NCBI RefSeq assembly: GCF_028867965.1
Contig: NZ_JAPQNT010000011.1
Span: forward strand, 46,006 to 110,005
Source: Flavobacterium sp. SUN046
Lineage (GTDB): Bacteria > Bacteroidota > Bacteroidia > Flavobacteriales > Flavobacteriaceae
Length of the DNA stretch: 64,000 nt
Direction of reading: 5' to 3'
Position numbers and translations under genes: made by a program. Positions 59,520 through 64,000 of this stretch are shown piece by piece; within the stretch, counting starts at the first letter, position 1; every line of letters begins with the position of its first letter. The notes beneath the pieces were generated by a model that was not told the DNA's origin, searched no databases, and worked only from the letters and a program-made list of their open reading frames with translations.

Positions 59520-60206
59520 ATGAAAAATTCACTTTTAAATACCAAAATTTTAATTACTGCTGGACCAACAAGAGAATATCTTGATCCTGTTCGTTACATA
59601 ACTAATGAATCAAGTGGTAAAATGGGTTATGCAATTGCAGAAACACTACACAATTTAGGTGCAGATGTTTACTTAGTAAGCGGTCCAGTAAATTTAGAAA
59701 CAAGTTTTCCGAGAGATAAAATTATAAATGTCAAAACTGCTACAGAAATGTATGAAGCGTGTAAAAAACATTTTTCAACGATAAACATTGCTGTTTTTTG
59801 TGCTGCTGTTGCAGATTACACTCCAAAAGTAACTTCTGAAATCAAAATAAAAAAAATAGAAGATGAATGTGTTTTAGAACTTCAAAAAAATGTAGATATC
59901 GCTTTTGAATTTGGAAAAATCAAAACAAAATTTCAAAAATCAATTGGTTTTGCTCTAGAAACCAATGACTTGCTTGTCAATTCAAAATTAAAATTAGAAA
60001 AGAAAAACTTTGATTTGATTGTTATGAATTCTCCAACTGAAAATCAAGGTTTTGGCCATGATACTAATAAAATTTCCATTTTGAGTAAAGATATGTACAT
60101 TGACAATTTTGAATTAAAATCTAAAAAAGAAGTTGCTGTTGACATTGCAAATGCAATTATTAAGCAATCTAATCAATTATTTAATTTGGTTGATTTAAGT
60201 TTTTAA
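59520..60206 (+). CDS. Stand-alone CoaB-like protein (phosphopantothenate-cysteine ligase fold)
   Basis: This 228-residue protein has the DFP/CoaB Rossmann-like fold: LITAGPTREYLDPVRYITNES, SGKMGYAIAET, CAAVADYTPKV and VMNSPTENQGFGHDTNKI. Normal bacterial CoaB is fused to CoaC (about 400 residues); here the CoaC half is missing, and no CoaC gene is adjacent. It may be the ligase of a split pathway or a paralog used elsewhere. No conserved defect was noticed in the visible nucleotide-binding motifs. Confidence 0.8.
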   Translation: MKNSLLNTKILITAGPTREYLDPVRYITNESSGKMGYAIAETLHNLGADVYLVSGPVNLETSFPRDKIINVKTATEMYEACKKHFSTINIAVFCAAVADYTPKVTSEIKIKKIEDECVLELQKNVDIAFEFGKIKTKFQKSIGFALETNDLLVNSKLKLEKKNFDLIVMNSPTENQGFGHDTNKISILSKDMYIDNFELKSKKEVAVDIANAIIKQSNQLFNLVDLSF

Positions 60207-60239
60207 TTGCTAAAACTGGTAATTAAATTATTATAGAGA

Positions 60240-60271
60240 AAATTGTCCATCTACTTGCGGAAATTATCCAT
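60240..60271 (+). promoter_or_regulatory. Direct-repeat operator candidate (21-bp period)
   Basis: AAATTGTCCAT (60240-60250) and AAATTATCCAT (60261-60271) differ at one base and are exactly 21 bp apart, as in AraC-family binding sites. They lie about 22 bp upstream of a -7-like CAAATTTG (60294-60301) of the AhpD-like gene. Confidence 0.55.
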
Positions 60272-60339
60272 TTTGTAGTTTTTAAATCTGTTGCAAATTT
60301 GCAAAGTCAATAATGACAAACCACTATTAAATAAAAAAA

Positions 60340-60870
60340 ATGACAACATTTACAGTTCCAACACGAGAACAAGTTTCAGAAAACAATCAAGCAATTTTTG
60401 ATAATTTAAAAAATGCATTAGGATTTGTACCCAATTTATATGCAACAATTGCACACTCAAAAAATGGATTAGAACGATTTTTAGCTTATCAAAATGCTAA
60501 AACATCTTTGAATAATAAAGAAAAAGAAGCTGTTAATTTGGTAGTTAGTCAAGTTAATGGATGTGTTTATTGCCAAAGTGCTCATTTAGTAATAGGAAAA
60601 ATGAATGGTTTTTCAGACGAACAATTGTTAGAAATACGACATGAAAAATCTAGTGATGCAAAATTAAATGCTTTAGTCAAACTGGCATCTGATATTACTA
60701 AAAATAAAGGAAATGCAAGTACTGAAGCTGTAGATGCATTTTTTGCAAATGGTTATACAAATGAAAATTTAGTTGATTTAATTCTTCAAATTAGCGATAA
60801 AACAGCAATGAATTACTTGCATAATTTGACTCAAGTTCCAGTTGATTTTCCTGTAGCAGCTGCACTATAA
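60340..60870 (+). CDS. AhpD/carboxymuconolactone decarboxylase-family protein
   Basis: This 176-residue protein has the CMD fold with the redox-type motif NGCVYCQSAHLVIGKMNG (C-x2-C, then H), as in AhpD-like alkylhydroperoxidases. The N-terminal half has ALGFVPNLYATIAHS, and the family sequence SLNNKEKEAVNLVVSQVN follows. An antioxidant or detoxifying role is probable. An upstream direct repeat and downstream AraC gene suggest regulated expression. Confidence 0.88.
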   Translation: MTTFTVPTREQVSENNQAIFDNLKNALGFVPNLYATIAHSKNGLERFLAYQNAKTSLNNKEKEAVNLVVSQVNGCVYCQSAHLVIGKMNGFSDEQLLEIRHEKSSDAKLNALVKLASDITKNKGNASTEAVDAFFANGYTNENLVDLILQISDKTAMNYLHNLTQVPVDFPVAAAL

Positions 60871-60880
60871 TTTGTAAATT

Positions 60881-60915
60881 AGCAAACCAATTCGACTGGA
60901 ATTGGTTTGCTTTTT
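60881..60915 (+). terminator. Terminator between AhpD-like and DUF1348 genes
   Basis: AGCAAACCAATTC / GAATTGGTTTGCT perfect arms, 5-nt loop and T-run. It would limit expression of the downstream DUF1348-AraC pair unless read through. Confidence 0.85.
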
Positions 60916-60929
60916 AATTTTTTAAAATT

Positions 60930-61346
60930 ATGAACGAAGAAAAAAAATATCCATTGCCACCATTCAATATGGAAACAGCTATGAAAAAAGTGCAACTAGC
61001 CGAAGATGCTTGGAATAGTAAAGATGCTGAACGCATTTCAAAGGCATACACAATTGATACCGAATGGCGCAATAGAACTGAATTTATACATGGTCGTGAA
61101 GAAGTTATTGCATTTTTGAATAGAAAATGGGAAAACGAAAAAAATTACAAACTCAAAAAAGAATTATGGGGTTTTCGTGAAAATAGAATGGCCGTGAGAT
61201 TTGAATACGAATATCAAAACCAAGCCGGACAATGGTTTCGAGCCTATGGAAATGAACTTTGGGAATTTGATGAAAACGGATTGATGCGTAAGCGTTTTGC
61301 TAATATTAATGATATGGAAATAAAAGACGAAGAACGCTATTTGTAA
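60930..61346 (+). CDS. DUF1348 NTF2-fold protein
   Basis: This 138-residue protein matches the SnoaL/NTF2-like DUF1348 family: [41 protein letters not shown] and [20 protein letters not shown]. Members are often near oxidative or electrophile-stress genes, but their reaction is unknown. It lies 1 bp from the AraC gene and is probably translated with it. Confidence 0.85.
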   Translation: MNEEKKYPLPPFNMETAMKKVQLAEDAWNSKDAERISKAYTIDTEWRNRTEFIHGREEVIAFLNRKWENEKNYKLKKELWGFRENRMAVRFEYEYQNQAGQWFRAYGNELWEFDENGLMRKRFANINDMEIKDEERYL

Positions 61347-61347
61347 T

Positions 61348-62226
61348 ATGACAAACTCAACTACTCCTACATTAATTGATCCAAAAACAGGTAATTTAGC
61401 TTTCAAATTATTTCAATTCAGTGATATTAGTAATTTTGACCACATTCAACGGCTAAATTATTACTCATTGATTTTAATTCAAAATGGAAACGGAAAAGTA
61501 AAAGTTGATTTTTCTCAATATGATTTTACCCAAAATCAGTTATTGGCATTTTCTCCTTATCAACCTTTTATGCTAACTTCTAATGAGGAAATCTCTGGAA
61601 TTGTTATTCATTTTCATCCTGATTTTTTCTGTATTCACAAACACCATCAGGAAGTAGCTTGTAATGGAATTTTATTCAATAACATTTATGAGCCACCTTA
61701 TGTCACTCTTGATTTAGTTGCTAAAAAAACTTTAGAAATGGTGTTGGAACAAATGAAAATTGAACTGCAAAATCAAGCTTTAGCTCAATATGAATTATTG
61801 ATTTCCTACCTAAAAATATTTTTGATAACTGTTTCTCGATTAAAAAAAGAACAGCAACCAAATCTAGAAAGTGAAAATTATTCAAAAGAACCATTTGTTT
61901 TACAAAATCTAAAAAACTACATAGAACTTCATTTTAAAACCAAACATGCTCCAAGTGATTATGCAAATTTATTGCACATTACACCCAAAGCCTTAGCAAA
62001 AATTACCAAAAATTATTTTAATAAAACACTTTCTAACATTATTGCTGAAAGAATCATTATTGAAGCTAAAAGAGAATTGTACCTTACTAATAAATCGGTA
62101 AAAGAAATCGCATTCGAATTAGGCTATGAAGACGAACATTACTTTAGCCGTTTTTTTAAAACCAATGCCGATGTATCTCCACAATTGTATCGCGAAACTG
62201 TTGGTTTTGCTCGAGCAATGAACTGA
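61348..62226 (+). CDS. AraC-family transcriptional regulator
   Basis: This 292-residue regulator has an N-terminal cupin-like sensing domain (about 1-150, with NYYSLILIQNGNGKVKVDFS) and a C-terminal double helix-turn-helix (about 195-290). The HTH part includes SDYANLLHITPKALAKITKNYF and VKEIAFELGYEDEHYFSRFFK. The effector is not predicted. It may act on the direct repeats at 60240-60271 (inference). Confidence 0.9.
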   Translation: MTNSTTPTLIDPKTGNLAFKLFQFSDISNFDHIQRLNYYSLILIQNGNGKVKVDFSQYDFTQNQLLAFSPYQPFMLTSNEEISGIVIHFHPDFFCIHKHHQEVACNGILFNNIYEPPYVTLDLVAKKTLEMVLEQMKIELQNQALAQYELLISYLKIFLITVSRLKKEQQPNLESENYSKEPFVLQNLKNYIELHFKTKHAPSDYANLLHITPKALAKITKNYFNKTLSNIIAERIIIEAKRELYLTNKSVKEIAFELGYEDEHYFSRFFKTNADVSPQLYRETVGFARAMN

Positions 62227-62283
62227 TTAAAATTAAAGTCAAAAATAGGTAAACCCTGTTTATTCTGTATAAAACGTACATAT

Positions 62284-62318
62284 AAGTTTATTGAATAAAA
62301 ATTCAATAAACTTTTTTT
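62284..62318 (+). terminator. Terminator after AraC gene
   Basis: AAGTTTATTGAAT / ATTCAATAAACTT perfect arms, AAAA loop, T-run. Confidence 0.88.
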
Positions 62319-62494
62319 GTTAATTGATTGTTCATGTAGTAGTTATTGCAGCATAATATTTGTTAATTTTTCATCAGATTAGTATAAAATATAATTTTAA
62401 AAAAAGTAATCATAGAAATTACTAATTTAGTTATGGATTGTCTATTCGCAGAACAAATTTAATTAATTCATAAAAAAATATATTTTTTATTCAA

Positions 62495-62541
62495 TTTGAC
62501 AGCCATCTGACAAAACCATTTTTATACCCAATCTATATTTG
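62495..62541 (+). promoter_or_regulatory. Promoter of YHS gene 2 with TGACA direct repeat
   Basis: TGACA at 62497-62501 and at 62508-62512 (11-bp period), 21 bp, then TATATTTG (-7, 62534-62541). The layout is identical to that of the paralog at 58974-59019. Confidence 0.6.
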
Positions 62542-62573
62542 CATTATAATAATAACAATTAAAAATAGAAATC

Positions 62574-63035
62574 ATGAAAAAACAAATTTTAATACTTTTC
62601 GTTGCTTTTATATCGGTAACAACTTTTGCACAAACAGCTGCAAAAAGAGCATCAGAATTCAATTTAGAAAAAAAAGTAGCTATTCAAGGTTACGACCCAG
62701 TTGCCTACTTTACACAAAAAAAAGCTGTAAAAGGAAAATCAACAATCGCATCAACTTATGAAGGTGTAACCTATTACTTCTCAACACAAGGTGACAAAGA
62801 TTTATTTTTAAAAAATCCAGAGCAATACGAACCTCAATATGGCGGATGGTGTTCTTATGCAATGGGTGCAACCGGCGAAAAAGTTGAAGTTGATCCTGAA
62901 ACATTCAAAATTGTAGACGGAAAATTAAATCTTTTTTACAATGCATTTTTCAATAATACATTAAAATCTTGGAACAAAGATGAAAAAAATCTTAAAGCCA
63001 AAGCCGATGCCAACTGGAAAAAATTTATTAAATAA
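62574..63035 (+). CDS. Exported YHS-domain protein, paralog 2
   Basis: This 153-residue protein has a signal peptide (ending FAQ near 19) and the YHS-like segments AIQGYDPVAYFTQKKAVKG, YYFSTQGDKDLFLKNPEQYEPQ and GGWCSYAMGATGEKVEVDP. It is the near twin of the protein at 59055 with a slightly longer C-terminus. Expression upstream appears coordinated through the same TGACA repeats. A DoxX gene follows after 33 bp. Confidence 0.85.
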   Translation: MKKQILILFVAFISVTTFAQTAAKRASEFNLEKKVAIQGYDPVAYFTQKKAVKGKSTIASTYEGVTYYFSTQGDKDLFLKNPEQYEPQYGGWCSYAMGATGEKVEVDPETFKIVDGKLNLFYNAFFNNTLKSWNKDEKNLKAKADANWKKFIK

Positions 63036-63068
63036 AACTTATAACTAACAAATCAAAACTAATCAATT

Positions 63069-63455
63069 ATGAAAAATATTCTAATATGGATAATCAAACT
63101 TATTGCAGTTGTTATCTTACTACAAACATTATTTTTTAAATTCTCAGGTGCCGAAGAAAGCGTTTACATTTTCACAAAAATAGGAATTGAACCTTTTGGA
63201 AGAATAAGCTCAGGAGTAGTCGAATTAATTGCCTCAATACTTATTCTAATCCCAAGAACAACTTTATTAGGCGCAATTTTAGCTCTTGGAACTATGGCTG
63301 GTGCAATAGCCTCGCATTTATTCATACTAGGCATCGAAGTTAAAAACGATGGCGGTGAACTTTTCATATTAGCAATTATAACATTTCTTTGTAGCGTGAT
63401 TTTAATTTGGCAAAACCGAAATAAAATCCCAAACTTATTGAAATTTAAAATATAA
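63069..63455 (+). CDS. DoxX-family membrane protein
   Basis: This 128-residue protein has four membrane helices (about 4-23, 44-64, 68-92, 96-114) and the DoxX-type features FFKFSGAEE near the first helix and EPFGRISSGVVELIASILI. DoxX proteins are linked with quinone or thiosulfate oxidoreduction and oxidative stress in other bacteria; here a role is inferred only from the neighbours. It is co-oriented with YHS gene 2. Confidence 0.85.
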   Translation: MKNILIWIIKLIAVVILLQTLFFKFSGAEESVYIFTKIGIEPFGRISSGVVELIASILILIPRTTLLGAILALGTMAGAIASHLFILGIEVKNDGGELFILAIITFLCSVILIWQNRNKIPNLLKFKI

Positions 63456-63523
63456 CTAAACATTTTAAAATCTATAAATTACCCTTCGCTTTTAATGAAA
63501 ATTAATCTATTTAGAATAGTTTT

Positions 63524-63617
63524 TAGCGAATGGCTAGGTCATTTTAACAAACCTTATTCCTGCTGTCCTTCCATAAAAACGCCAAAAAGCGTTTGTTATT
63601 CCTTCCCATCAGGGCTA
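63524..63617 (-). repeat. Flavobacterial interspersed element, copy D (candidate structured RNA)
   Basis: On the minus strand it reads TAGCCCTGATGGGAAGGAAT, then hairpin AAACGC/GCGTTT (63577-63582 with 63589-63594), GGAAGGACAGCAGGAATAAGG and a terminal TAGCCATTCGCTA. CCTG (63610-63613 on the plus strand as CAGG) pairs with CAGG (plus-strand CCTG at 63559-63562). Confidence 0.75.
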
Positions 63618-63636
63618 GCTAGTAAACCATAGTATT

Positions 63637-63666
63637 AAAAAAGGGTTCCAATCGGAACCCTTTTTT
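63637..63666. terminator. Bidirectional terminator
   Basis: AAAAAAGGGTTCC-AATC-GGAACCCTTTTTT perfect stem in the convergent gap before the right-edge gene. Confidence 0.92.
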
Positions 63667-63678
63667 ATATTTTGAATA

Positions 63679-63999
63679 TTATCGTTTCAATGAAAAGTGT
63701 GATTTAAATTCTTTCACAGTATTGAGTTCATTGTAAAAAACCTTGAACCAATAATCAGTAGATATCATTAAATTACCATTATAAGTTCCGTCCCAACCTT
63801 GACTTTGCGGACTAATTTCTTTAATTAATTTACCATATCGGTCGTAGATATAAATCTTAGCCATAGGCTGGTTTTGTAATCCCACAATATTCCAATAATC
63901 ATTAATTCCATCACCATTTGGTGTAAAGTAATGCGGATAATCGATACTTAGTACTCCAGTCAACACAAGCGGATCACAACTGCTTCCCAAGCCACCTTC
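63679..63999 (-). CDS. T9SS type B sorting-domain protein, C-terminal part (cut by window edge)
   Basis: This frame is open at the right edge. The 106 visible residues are the gliding-motility-associated C-terminal (type B) sorting domain: YPHYFTPNGDGINDYWNI, then IYIYDRYGKLIKEISPQSQ, then GWDGTYNG and a final SHFSLKR. It marks a protein secreted by the type IX system, probably a large adhesin. The apparent TTG start at 63990 is an artefact of the window edge. Confidence 0.92.
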   Translation of the reverse strand, partial: EGGLGSSCDPLVLTGVLSIDYPHYFTPNGDGINDYWNIVGLQNQPMAKIYIYDRYGKLIKEISPQSQGWDGTYNGNLMISTDYWFKVFYNELNTVKEFKSHFSLKR

Positions 64000-64000
64000 G

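Larger units (their letters stand above)
62227..62573. other. Gene-free region between AraC gene and YHS gene 2
   Basis: It contains a terminator (62284-62318), AT-rich DNA without a convincing ORF, and the YHS gene 2 promoter (62497-62541). Confidence 0.65.

Noticed and set aside
1..64000. tRNA, rRNA, prophage or insertion sequence genes
   Set aside because: No cloverleaf with a GGTTCRANTCC arm, no rRNA-like stretch, and no transposase or integrase sequence was recognised by reading both strands. A search with tRNAscan-SE and Rfam would be decisive.

Overview
The window is chromosomal DNA of a Bacteroidota bacterium, most probably a Flavobacterium or close relative (inference from gene content and style). 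The DNA is AT-rich. Several promoter candidates match the Bacteroidota -7 consensus TAnnTTTG, and clear Shine-Dalgarno sequences are rare. Two exported proteins end in type A, and one in type B, sorting domains of the type IX secretion system. Menaquinone genes, a stand-alone Bacteroidota-type KUP transporter and a typical flavobacterial ECF sigma/anti-sigma/Spy-like trio fit the same group. No rRNA, tRNA, CRISPR array, prophage or insertion sequence was recognised.

Layout. 1-1.0 kb: the 3' end of a type IIG-like restriction-modification gene, a palindromic repeat and a GIY-YIG nuclease. 1.0-9.0 kb: secreted S1/P1 nuclease, acyltransferase, MFS exporter, a MoxR-like AAA ATPase with its VWA partner, and guaC with a Nudix gene. 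9.0-11.3 kb: a 107-bp tandem array, a pentapeptide-repeat protein and a secreted leucine-rich protein. 11.3-25.5 kb: menaquinone genes menC, menA, menB and menD, interleaved with an MBL-fold hydrolase, two YdbS/YdbT-like PH proteins, a papain-like peptidase, a toxin-antitoxin pair, a DODA-type dioxygenase and CvfB. menE and menF are not seen here.

25.7-38.8 kb: GNAT, a MazG-like NTP pyrophosphohydrolase, the ECF sigma operon, a repeat-rich secreted protein, kup, an RsmB-like methyltransferase, a T9SS-exported endonuclease I and RluD. 38.8-46.1 kb: a PASTA protein, ddl, coaD, a DEAD-box helicase, Nudix, pyrE and birA. 46.2-51.8 kb: rsfS-ftsH, then a probable operon of LUD protein, cdsA, psd, acyl-CoA-binding protein and an exported Fe/Mn superoxide dismutase. 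51.8-57.9 kb: valS, a DUF1573 protein, an aspartyl protease/PDZ protein and an aspartate aminotransferase.

58.2-63.5 kb is the least ordinary part. It holds a DUF1223 thioredoxin-like protein, two paralogous secreted YHS proteins with matching upstream regions, a stand-alone CoaB-like protein, an AhpD-like protein, a DUF1348 NTF2-fold protein, an AraC regulator and a DoxX protein. The AhpD-like gene is preceded by an 11-bp direct repeat with an exact 21-bp period, which is the geometry of AraC-family operators. I infer a small stress or detoxification module. The right edge cuts a gliding-motility/T9SS type B protein.

The most striking non-coding signals are: (1) four copies of an interspersed element, two per strand, in which a short stem shows a compensatory change (CCTG/CAGG versus CCCG/CGGG); (2) valS carrying two in-frame insertions that look like intergenic repeats, one of which has a recognisable intergenic relative at 5.94 kb; (3) a GIY-YIG nuclease gene starting 16 bp after an inverted repeat that resembles dispersed repeats in other bacteria.
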